64,000 bases of DNA from Flavobacteriaceae bacterium UBA1903 (GTDB lineage: Bacteria; Bacteroidota; Bacteroidia; Flavobacteriales; Flavobacteriaceae): positions 201,859 to 265,858 of the forward strand of contig DDGL01000007.1 in NCBI GenBank assembly GCA_002337605.1, in the 5' to 3' direction. The notes beneath the pieces were generated by a model that worked only from the letters and a program-made list of their open reading frames with translations, was not told the origin of the DNA and searched no databases. Position numbers and translations under genes: made by a program. Shown here one piece after another: positions 32,153 to 43,600 of the stretch (position 1 is its first letter; each line of letters begins with the position of its first letter).

Positions 32153-34564
32153 GTGAAAACAATACGTCTCATCATATTGCTAGCTTGCTGTACAGCTCAA
32201 GTGTGCTACCCTCAACAAGAGGATGGTGTGGTTGGGCTTGAATTGCCTGCAAGAAACTCACTTATGTTTCACAGGTATGTGCTAAATCCAACTTTCAGTT
32301 TTGTAAGACAACAGAATAAATACATTTCCGTAAATAATAAAAGAGAGTTAATTCAACTTGGAGATGCCCCACAAACCTATATGGCTAATTTTTCAGGGAG
32401 AATTAGTGAAAATCTTGGTGGAGGGGTAGGATTATTTCAGCAAAATTATGGTGTACTCACTACATTTGGAGGCCTTGTAAATTTTGCCTACAACGTAACC
32501 CTGGCAGCAGAAAGTAACTTAACACTGGGAATGAATGTAGGAGCCTATAAAAGTGGGGTTAACAGTGGGAAAGTTGTCACAAATTTTCCAGACCCCTCCT
32601 TAGACAATATTCCAAGCAATTTTTTAGTAAACATAAACCCAGGACTTAACTATGGTACCGGGTTTATGGACTTTGGTATCGCCGCTATCAATCTTGTGTC
32701 CTACAACTTTAATACATCAAAACTTTTAGAAGAAAATCCTACACGCGGAATCCAGGGACATATTATGTACACAGGATATATGGGTGGTTATGGTTTTCTT
32801 GAAGACAGTAAATTTTCTGCCTTAGGAAGGGCTGAGTTTAGAAGCGACACCTCTATCTATTCAGGAACTTTAATGCTTACCGTTCCCAAAGGATTCTGGG
32901 TACAGGGAGGGTATAATACATTGTATGGTGGTTCTGCCGGGGTGGGACTACATATCACTTCACAAATTGCTATAGAATACAACTATGAAAAAGCGCTTGG
33001 AGGATTAGCAGACTTCGGTTCTTCGCACGAGTTTACACTTGCGTATGTTTTCCCAAATAACGATTATTTCGATTACAGCAGGGATGATGAAGTAGCGGGT
33101 CTGTTCTCCTTTGAGAAAAAAGCAAAGAAAAAGCCTAGAAAAACAAAACCAACGCCAGCAAAAGAGGTAGAAGCAACCGAGCCAGCTCTTGCAGTAACCG
33201 GGACTGAGACTAAAACTGATATTGCTACCCCTAGAACAGTTTCTGAAACTCAGGAAGATTCAGAAGTTGAAGAGCCTAAAAGACTGGCTTCAGAAAAACC
33301 AGTAAATACAAATACTGAAGAAACAAAAATACTTGAAGCCGAAGAAGCGAAAAGAATTGCAGCCGAAGAACAAGCAAGACTTGAAGCTGAGGAAACAAAA
33401 AGAATAGCAGCCGAGGAAACAAAAAGAATAGCAGCCGAGGAACAAGTAAGACTTGAAGCTGAAGAAACGAAAAGAATTGCAGCCGAAGAACAGGCAAGAC
33501 TTGAAGCAGAGGAAACAAAAAGAATAGCAGCCGAGGAACAAGCAAGACTTGAAGCTGAAGAAACAAAAAGAATAGCAGCCGAAGAACAGGCAAGAGTTGA
33601 AGCTGAGGAAACAAAAAGAATAGCGGCCGAAGCACAGCTTAAACTAGAAGCTGAAGGCAAAGCAGCTATTGATAAATTAATTATCTATCCAAATGATCCA
33701 TTAGGAAGTTCTATTCAGGTTTTAGCCGAACAAGCACAAAGCGATGCCGTCGCTCAGAAGGAATTAGTAAATAATTTAACCTCATCTGTTGCCATTAAGG
33801 ATGAAGACTTAAAGAACCTTAAAGAAGAGAATGATTTAAGTGAGCAAGGGGTGTATGTAGCACCTGCCCCTTTTAAAAGCATTACAAAGGAAAATGCCGC
33901 TATAGAGGACATCATCATTAATTTAGATGAGATCATTATTACACAGAAGAAAAAAATTAATCAGTTAGAGGCATTGCTACAAGAAAGAGCGCAACAAACG
34001 AATGATCCTAACGATGCCACCAATTTATATTATCAAAAAGCACTTGCAGAATTAAAAACTGCACAAGATGAAGCGACGCGTGCCAGAGCACAATTAGTTT
34101 CTTCACTGGAAGAGATTACAATTGCTACAGACTTTGAGCGTAAACGACGTATTAAGCGTGCAGCGTACAACAATGAAGAGGATAGATACCAGCAAGATAG
34201 AGCTACGCTTAATTCGCTGCGTCAAAACGTTGCAGTTAGTGAAACACCTTTACTCCTATCAGATTTTGATTTCGGAGAAGAACAAAGTGGAAACATTCAG
34301 ATTTTGAAAAACGTTGAAAATACGGAAGAGGCATATTATTTAGTGCTTGCCGTACACAGTGACACATCAAAACGAGATGCGTTTTTAACACAGGTATTAG
34401 CTTCTGGACATTCAAGTGTAGATTTCTTTTACGATGTGAATACCAGTAAGTATTATATCTATTACGGCAAATACGATAGCATCGAAACTGCCAACGCTGC
34501 ATTAAAAATAAAAGGGAAAGACCCATTTACTGAAAACCTATCAATACTAAAAATAGAGAAATAG
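32153..34564 (+). CDS. PorP/SprF-family protein fused to coiled-coil repeats and a SPOR-like domain
   Basis: This 803-residue protein starts with GTG one base after the previous stop. Residues 1-21 are a signal peptide. About 22-315 form the PorP/SprF outer-membrane barrel (NPTFSFVRQQNKYISVNNKRE, FGGLVNFAYN, SHEFTLAYVF at its end). A Lys-rich linker follows, then a 16-residue repeat EAEETKRIAAEEQARL (395-501), more coiled coil (about 520-680), and a C-terminal SPOR-like module (YYLVLAVHSDTSKRDAF to LSILKIEK, about 720-803). Standard PorP/SprF proteins stop after the barrel, as does the one at 44366. The tail would reach into the periplasm and might touch peptidoglycan. It serves the type B cargo upstream by position. 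Confidence 0.82.
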   Translation: MKTIRLIILLACCTAQVCYPQQEDGVVGLELPARNSLMFHRYVLNPTFSFVRQQNKYISVNNKRELIQLGDAPQTYMANFSGRISENLGGGVGLFQQNYGVLTTFGGLVNFAYNVTLAAESNLTLGMNVGAYKSGVNSGKVVTNFPDPSLDNIPSNFLVNINPGLNYGTGFMDFGIAAINLVSYNFNTSKLLEENPTRGIQGHIMYTGYMGGYGFLEDSKFSALGRAEFRSDTSIYSGTLMLTVPKGFWVQGGYNTLYGGSAGVGLHITSQIAIEYNYEKALGGLADFGSSHEFTLAYVFPNNDYFDYSRDDEVAGLFSFEKKAKKKPRKTKPTPAKEVEATEPALAVTGTETKTDIATPRTVSETQEDSEVEEPKRLASEKPVNTNTEETKILEAEEAKRIAAEEQARLEAEETKRIAAEETKRIAAEEQVRLEAEETKRIAAEEQARLEAEETKRIAAEEQARLEAEETKRIAAEEQARVEAEETKRIAAEAQLKLEAEGKAAIDKLIIYPNDPLGSSIQVLAEQAQSDAVAQKELVNNLTSSVAIKDEDLKNLKEENDLSEQGVYVAPAPFKSITKENAAIEDIIINLDEIIITQKKKINQLEALLQERAQQTNDPNDATNLYYQKALAELKTAQDEATRARAQLVSSLEEITIATDFERKRRIKRAAYNNEEDRYQQDRATLNSLRQNVAVSETPLLLSDFDFGEEQSGNIQILKNVENTEEAYYLVLAVHSDTSKRDAFLTQVLASGHSSVDFFYDVNTSKYYIYYGKYDSIETANAALKIKGKDPFTENLSILKIEK
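33335..33655 (+). repeat. 48-bp in-frame tandem repeat (16-residue coiled-coil unit)
   Basis: About six units encode variants of EAEETKRIAAEEQARL. The second unit carries an extra 8-residue half (AEETKRIA), the mark of an unequal-crossover or slippage event. Near-identical DNA makes the number of units prone to change while keeping frame. Confidence 0.9.
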
Positions 34565-34652
34565 AATACAACAAAATACAATAGTTAGTTTATAGCCCCC
34601 CCTCCTATCTAAAATTGATTCTGGGAGTAAAACTTGAATCAGAAACTTAACT

Positions 34653-37600
34653 ATGATGAACAAACCAACCTTCCCTTGTATTGCATTAATAGCTTCAATG
34701 CTCTTAATCTGCTTGCAGTCATATTCCCAGAATTTTGTCCCCTTTACGCCTAGATTTGATCAGGACCTTAAAGGCGATATTGTATTAATAGGAAACAATA
34801 TCTTAGGACCAGATAATAATCCGTTTAACGATAATACTGCCTATAATCACAATGTAGATATGCAGTATATAGATATTGACGGAGATCCAACAACCTTCAG
34901 TTCATCAAGTGCTGACTTGGTTATTCCAAATCCAAATTGTTATGAAATAAAGCATGCAAGTTTGTATTGGGGTGCAGTTACAAAAGGGAATGAACCTATT
35001 ACCAATGTAAAATTCAAGGGACCCACGGGAGGTTATAATGATATAACGGGAACTATAATATTTGATGCGAATGGCACTACAGTAGATAATGGGGATAGTT
35101 TTCCATATGCGTGCTTTGCAGATGTAACTACCATTGTAACCGGACTGGCAAATAACATAGGAACCTATACAGTGGCTAATGTATCCAGTTTGTTAGGTGA
35201 AACCGGGCTAAATGGGAATAATACAGGAAATTCAGCTGGTTGGTCGCTTTTTGTAGTGTATGAAGATCCTACATTACCTGGTAAATCTATCACAAGTTTC
35301 GATGGGTTTAGTGCTATAAGTGTCCCTGGAAACAATGAGACCGTAGACATTCCAGTCTCTGGTTTCAGAACAGTTCCTGCACCTGCACCTGTAAGAGCAA
35401 ACTTAGCTTTTGCAACCTTGGAAGGCGATAAGCCAATCTTAAACGACCGGATGAAATTAAATGGGGTGAATCTTTCAGCAGTAGATCGGCCCGTAGCTAA
35501 CTTTTTTAATAGTTCAGTAACCGATTTAAGTGCTACCCCTGTTGACAACAGAGTTCCGAATAGTACCAACACCTTAGGCTTTGATACCGGAGTTATGTCT
35601 GTTCCTAACCCCGGGAATACTGTAATTGCGAACGGTGATACCTCTGCTACCGTTACGTTAGAGACTAGCGGAGACACCTATTTTCAATACTTATTTGCAT
35701 TTGCTGTTGAAATTATTGAACCCAATATAGTGCTAACAAAAATTGTTGAAGATGAATTCGGAAATAATATTGGAGGCCAGACTGTTGATCTTGGTCAAGA
35801 ACTTAATTATGTAATTGGCTTTCAAAATACAGGAAACGATGATGCTCAAAACTTTACGATTAGAGATATCCTTCCAATCAACATAATTTATAACCATCCC
35901 ACCGATTTAGTACTCCCTCCTGGCGTAACTGTCCAAAGTTATAATGCTGGGACAAGAGAAATTGTATTTGCTGTAGAAGATTATCTGGTTGAAGAAAATG
36001 ATCCAGTTACAGAATTGCGTATCGAAGTACAGGTAGTCGATACCTGTCAGCAATTAGCAGAAGCCTGTTCTAATATTATCAATAACCAAGCCTTTGCAAC
36101 GTACCAGGGAACTTTAAATCCAACATTTATAATTACAGACGACCCAAGTGTTAATAGTAATACAGGTTGTTTATTGGTGCCTCAGGCAACAAATTTCTTG
36201 GCAGATCTTGATGATTGTGTGTTTACGCAAGAAGAAATACTCTGTGGAGAAAGCGTAGATCTAACTGCAGCAGATGGATACGATACTTACTCATGGTCTA
36301 CCAGTCCAACAGGTACGCCTGTAATAGGTACTACACAAACTATTACTGTGACAGCAACAGGGACCTACTATTCATTTAATACAGCCATAGCACCGTGTAG
36401 ATCTATTGTGGAACAATTTAATGTAACTCTTTATGGTGCCAATGTCACAAACCCTATTATTCCATATGCAGATGAAGTAGTTACATGTCCAAATGATGGG
36501 AAATTATTGCCTAATATATTTTTATGTGGTGTTAATGACTCCCGAGATCTCTCTGTGGATTTGGCTGGTGCCATTTCTATCATCTGGGAGCAACTGGATG
36601 AAAGTAGTTGTCCTCCAGTCCCTAACTCAGACTGTGCGAATGAAGATAATTCTTGTACTTGGAATCAAGTAGCAACAGGCACAGATTATCTTGCAAATAC
36701 AGCGGGACAGTTTAGGCTCACGATAAACTATCAAGGGGGGTGTTTTAATCAGTTTTATTTTAATGTATACCAAAATTTATTAGACCCTACCGTTTCAGTA
36801 ACAGATATTATATGTACAACACCCGGAACTATTACTGTGGGGAATGTGCCCAGTGGGTATGAATTTAGTCTTGATGGCATAACATACCAGGCCAGTAACA
36901 TCTTTACAGTTACTACTCCTGGATTATACACCGTGTATGTTAGGCAATTAGGAGTGCCTACAAATGCTTGTGTCTTTACGGTACCAGACGTTCTTGTAAG
37001 AGAACGACAGTTCACTGTTTCTACCATTATCAATCAGCCATTATGTTATGGTGATAAGGGGAATATTCACCTGGCAGCTAACGATGTAGAGCCGCAATAC
37101 TTCTTCTCCTTATATCAGGGAGGGACACTTATAAACAGTGTAGGCCCAATTACTGAGAATAACTACATATTTGAAAATTTAAATCCCGGAACCTATACTG
37201 CGAATGTTTCTACAGAAGATGGCTGTACGTATTCAGAAGATATAACTATAATTGAGCCTCCCCTACTCACAGTTACTGCCGCAATTACGAAACCTCTAAC
37301 GTGTACAGACGGAGAAATTACTATCTATCCTGTTGGTGGTACTCCCCCTTATTTCTATTTTATAAACAGTACCACTGTCTTCCAAACAGATCCGCAAGTT
37401 GTGGTCACTACTCCTGGTGTCTATAATATTATGGTTGTAGACTCTAATAATTGTAGTGCCAACACTACTGTTACCGTTGAAGCTGCCTTGCCTCCGGAGT
37501 TTGATGTAACTAAAACAGATATTCTATGTGCAGATCCAGGCGATACCGGATCTATAACCATTAACGTTACAAATCCGAACGGAAACAGCTTACGCTATAG

Positions 37601-40600
37601 TATTAATGGCGGACTCACCTTCTTTAACTCACCAGTTTTTACAGGACTTACCGCAGGAAACTATTCTATTGTGGTTGAATATACCTTTGGAGGACAAGCA
37701 TGCTATAGTGATCCGCAATCTATTACTATTGACTCTGTGACACCTATAGATGGTACACTAGAATTAACAGACCCCTATTCCTGTGTAGCTACAGGAACAA
37801 TTACAGTAACTGGAGTGACTGGTGGAACTCCTCCATATACGTACAGTATTGATGGTACAAATTTTCAAGCAAGTCCAGTATTTACCGGACTTAATCCAGG
37901 AACCTATACAGCAGTTATAAAGGATGCAAATGATTGTACATTTGTTACTAACGAAATTACCATACTCCCATTAGATCCTCCAACAGATCTAACATTTAGC
38001 AATACACCACTTACCTGTCCAACAAACACAACAACAGTTACCATAACAGGAACAACAGGTGGAGTTGCACCACTAGAGTATAGAATAATTGCTCCTGTTA
38101 ACGCAATTACACCTTACCAGACATCAACAACATTTGCAGGGTTGGATCCCGGAACGTATACTTTTGAAGTAAAAGATGCTTTTGAATGTACTTATAATGA
38201 GTCCTATACAATTGAGCCACTTCCTGGATTGACAGTTGTTGGACAGCCTATAAATGACGTATCCTGTTTTAACGATGCCGATGGTTCTGTTCAATTTATT
38301 GTTTCAGGAACAACTACTTTTGTCTATTCCATAAACGGAAACCCACCTGTTCCAGGAACCTCTCCGGTTGTAATTAACGGGCTGATTGCAGGAACCTATA
38401 CTATAGTTGTAACCGACACTGTAACAAATTGTGAAGCTACCGATTCGGTACTTGTTGAAGGACCTTCAGCTCCTTTGACCCTGACATTGGATGTGGGCCC
38501 TATTTCTTGTTTGGAAAGTGGTAGTGTTGTGTTGAATACCACAGGTGGCTGGGGTGGAAACATATATACACTTACCCTGCCAGATGCAACTGTATTACCC
38601 CCACAATCCAACAATACTTTTGCGAACTTAACACAGAGTGGAACGTACACAGCTACTGTAGAAGACAGCAATGGATGTACTGCCTCTGAAAATTTTGATC
38701 TAAGTATTCCAGATCCTGTGATAGCATCCATTAGCCCAACATCAGACCTTTGTTATGATGCTAGTAATGGTGCTACTATAGAAGTTACGGTTACTTCAGG
38801 TCTTGCTCCTTTTGAATATAGCCTTAATGGCGCCCCATTTCAATCAAGTAATATTTTTACCGGTTTAATACCGGGAACATACGTAGTTACCGTGCGTGAT
38901 GCATTAGGATGTGAATTAACACTACCTGCCGAAGTAATTGCACGACAATTAAATGTAAATGCAGTCTTAACAAAAGACTTAGATTGTACTGCTACACCAG
39001 ATGCAATTATTACGGGAACTTTTGTAGGGGGTGTTGCACCATATACGTATGAAGTATCTATTTCCGGAGCTCCCTATACACCTTTAGGAGCAACCGGGTC
39101 ACCATTTATCTATACAACAGGTACAGCAGGCACATATCAGTTTCAGGTTACAGATGCTAGTGGCTGTATGGCCGAATCGAATATTATTACCATCAACCCA
39201 ATTTCCCTACCGGCATTAGATGTAGTGGCACAAACCCAGGATATTTTATGTCATGGGGATTCTAATGGGGCTATTACTGTTACTTATGATCCTAATGAAG
39301 GTACGCCACCGTTCCTGATTAATGTTTTTAATAATACAACCGGCACAGATTACGGAACTCAAACTTCTGGACTTCCTGCTGGAAACTATACAGTTACGTT
39401 AACCGATGCAAATTCTTGTAGCGACACAGACACTATTACTATTAGTGAGCCAGATCCTATACTAGTAGATTTCGATAGTGTGGATATCACGTGTGAGCCT
39501 GGAGGAGTTTCACAAGGGGAAATCATCATTAATGGGGTTACCGGAGGTGTAGCACCTTACGATTACTATGTTACTGGTACTGGATATTCGAATTCTGTTT
39601 TAGGAGCCACCGGTTTGGTTCCCGTGACTTTTGATGTAATTGATTTTGGATTGTATCAAATTGATGTTATCGATTCGAATGGTTGTTCGGTATTAATTCA
39701 GGATGTGTTGGTGGCCTCCCCACCTACAGATTTAGACATTACCATAGACACAACAGTAGATTGTAGTAATGGAGGAGAAGCTGTAGTAACCGTAAGTTCA
39801 ACTTTGGGAAGTACGGGGCCATTTTGGTTTGCAATTTATCAGGGACCTGGCACTGTATATCCGCTTCCAGCGGGTGCTTGGCAACCTGAAAACCCACCTA
39901 TGAGTGCTTCAACAAGATTTACTGGTTTGTTACCAGGAGTAACCTACACATTCATCGTATATGATGAATCTACTATGTGTAGTTATTATGAGCCTGCAAC
40001 TACCCCCATACCTACAGACTCAACCCTGACAGCCACAGCACTAACAGCAAATAATATTACGTGTACCGGAAGTGCCGATGGAAATGTTTCTTTTGATATA
40101 AATAGTATGTACGGGTTCCCGGTAGACGTGGACTACGATATACTGGATGAATTAACATTACAAACAACAGGTATCAATGGTTCAGGAACGGTTCCTGCTG
40201 GCGGCACACTATCTGTAGCCAACCTGGGGCCCTTACCATTTGGCAACTATATTGTTTTAATTTCAGAAACCACGGGGCCTAACGTGGGTTGTGGAATCGC
40301 AACGACCCCTTTCAATATAACAGAATCTACCATAGCTCTCGAGCTATCTGTTTCAGTAGATCATAATGCAAATTGTAACCCTAATTCAGGGCTCATTAGT
40401 GCTATTGGTCAAAATGGAACAGCTCCGTATTTGTACCAAATTACAACAACGCCCGGAGCACCTTTGATTACAGATCCTAACTGGGATGTTCCAAGTACGT
40501 TTAATGTCGATGCAGGAACGTATTATGTACACGTACTAGATGCATATGGTTGTATTATTTCGAGTCCAGCAACTGTTGTTCCAATGGATACTTCACCTGT

Positions 40601-43600
40601 TGTTGCTATTGCAGTTTCAAATCAATGTGATACCGATGAAGGAGCTTTTGAAATTGATGTTACGTTACCAACAGCCGGAATACCACCGTATAGTTTTAGT
40701 ATTGATGGTGGAACGTTTCAGACTCAAACACCGCCTTTTACCATTCAGAATTTAGCTTCTGGCACCCATACAGTTGAAGTTAGAGATGCGAATGGATGTG
40801 GGAATTTAGAGACCATAACAATCGAACCTCCTTTAGGTATCACACCAGCAGTCACCGGAGTTCCTAGTTGTGATGATGATGATGGAGAGATTACGGTTAC
40901 AGCCACCGGAGGTTCGGGTACGTATGCTTATAGTATTACTCCAAATCCACCGTCTATTGTTTTAACAGGAAATGTATTTTCTGGAGTACCTTCGGGTACC
41001 TACACAGTAACAATTACTGATGTAACTACTACTTGCGATACTGATGTTTCTATAACCCTGGATGCAGCTACACCAGTAACGTTTACTACAAGCACTACAG
41101 ATGTAAGCTGTAATGCCGGTAATGACGGGGTGGTAACTGTGGACCTTTTACCAGGAAATGATAATCCAGTGTATCTGTATGAAATTACTGCACCTATTGT
41201 AGTACCACAACAAACGTCAAATATATTTACAGGTTTACCTGCAGGTACCTATACGATACAGGTTACCTCCGGAAGAGATTGTGTTGCAACTGAAGATGCA
41301 GTTATTGGAGAACCAGCACTTTTAACAGTTACAGGTATGATAACAGATTTTGCCTGTGCCCCAGATAATACAATCAATACAGCTATTTTAACCATTACAG
41401 AAGCCGGAGGTACTGCGCCCTATCTGTACAGTATTAATGGTATAAATTATTTTACCACTAATACATTCGAAATTGTTGATACCGGAGCTGTACAAAATAT
41501 TCCAATTTACGCTAAAGATGAGAATGGATGTATTGCAACGGATACCGTTGTTGTTAATCCGTTACCAGAGATCACAGCTACCGCTTTCACCACTGTAACG
41601 CCAATAGATTGTAATAATTCAGGGACTGTACAGATTGATGTTACGGGTGGTTCCGGGAATTTTACCTATCAAATGTTACCTAGTGGAGTACCACAGGCTT
41701 CCCCGCTGTTTGATATTCCAGGTCCGGGCACCTACTACTTTCAGGTGAATGATCTTGACACCGATTGTTATTTCTTAACGCTTCCTTTGGTTGTACCTCC
41801 TTTCGACTTAATAGATGCTGTAATTGTACCAACGGTAGATAATAATTGCTTTGGAGATACCGATGGGGTTTTAGAGCTAACCATTACTGGCTACACAGGG
41901 AATTACACCTATCAGTTACTTGACGGTGCTGGGGTTCCGGTTGGTGGTGTGATTGCTACCAATACGGCTTCAGACCCACAGCTTATTACCGGACTGGGAT
42001 CTGGAAATTACAGTGTTGCTGTTATTGAAACAGATACACCGTTTTGCGATGCCGTTTCCAATGTGGTACATATCGATGCTCCTCTAGCACCATTAGCATT
42101 AGTTGCTTCAGAAACATCGAATGTTACCTGTACTAATGACCGTGGAACTATTACTGCGGTGGCAACTGGCGGAACCAGTCCTTACGAGTACGAATTAACA
42201 GGAGCTGCTTCTGTACCGTATTCTTCATCAAATACCTTTACTGGTTTAGGAGCAGGAATCTATACTGTTAATGTGAGAGATGCACAAGGATGTATTGCTT
42301 CCGATACACTAGAGTTAGAAGCGCCTACCCCTATCACTGCAACCTTCGACCCTAGTACAACGCTGTTAGCTTGTTTTGGTGATCAGGATGCGACCATTAC
42401 TGCCAATCTTGTATCTGGTGGACAGGGATCAAATTATATTTATACACTACTTACCCTCTCACCTACTACTAGCAGTTCCGGGCCACAGGCATCGAATGTT
42501 TTTACAGACTTGGGTGCAGGAGTATATCAGGTAAAAATTACAGATGGCTACGATTGTGAATTTATTTCTTTAGACATCACTATAGAACAGCCTACTGAAG
42601 TTTCTCCAGCTTTGGTTGTGGAAAGTACACAAACCTGCTTAACAGAGTCTACACTTACCCTAAGCGCAACAGGAGGAACAGGGCCTTATGAGTATAGTGA
42701 CGTTTCAGATTTTAGTACAATTTTAGGGTCATTTACAACATCGATCACCTTCCCAGTTCCTGAAGGCACCTACAACTATTATGTAAGAGATGCGAATAGC
42801 TGTATTTCAAATGTTTCGAATGACATTACGATAGATCCACTACCTACCTTAGAAATTCTATTAGATGCAACCAACCCTACAATTAATTGTGTAGGAGATG
42901 AGAATGGAATTATTGTCGCAACTGCTCAGGGTGGTTTAGGGAATTATGTGTACACCCTGCAGGATACCAGTGGAAATACGATTCCGGCAATACAGCCAAG
43001 CCCCGGTGTATTTATTGAACTTCCAGCAGGTGTCTATGTAGTTCATGTTGAAAGTGGCGATTGTAATGCAACTTCAGATACGATAACTATTACGGAACCT
43101 TCTACAGCACTTGATGTTGATTATACGATAAATAATGTACGATGTAACGGTGAGAACGACGGATCTATAATAATTGACGCAAGGGGAGGAACCGGAGTTA
43201 TCAAGTACGCGATTTCTCCTAATCTGGATCAATTTTTTGATACGTCTACGTTTAACAATTTACCGCCGGGGAATTATGATGTTATTGTTCAGGATGAGCT
43301 GGGGTGCTTTGTTACTTTTAATTTTGATATTACCGAACCTGAGGCTGTAGTTATTTCAATTGTTCCAGACTCCATTTTCCCTGAAATATGTGAAGGGGAA
43401 CTTGATGGTTCTTTCAGTATTGAAATTTCTGGAGGAACACCCCCTTATAGCGTTGCCCTGGATGATCCTAATGGCCAGTATATTACAGGAGGTATAGATC
43501 AGACAAATTTCGACTTTTCTAATTTAGGTGGAGGCGACCATATTGTCTATGTGCGCGATAGCGAAGGCTGTGAGTCTGAATGGAATATTACCTTCCCTGA

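Noticed and set aside
33250..33660. 136-residue minus-strand frame across the 48-bp repeat
   Set aside because: It is a shadow of the EAEETKRIAAEEQARL repeat; its Ser/Ala/Phe periodicity is simply the reverse complement of the real repeat.
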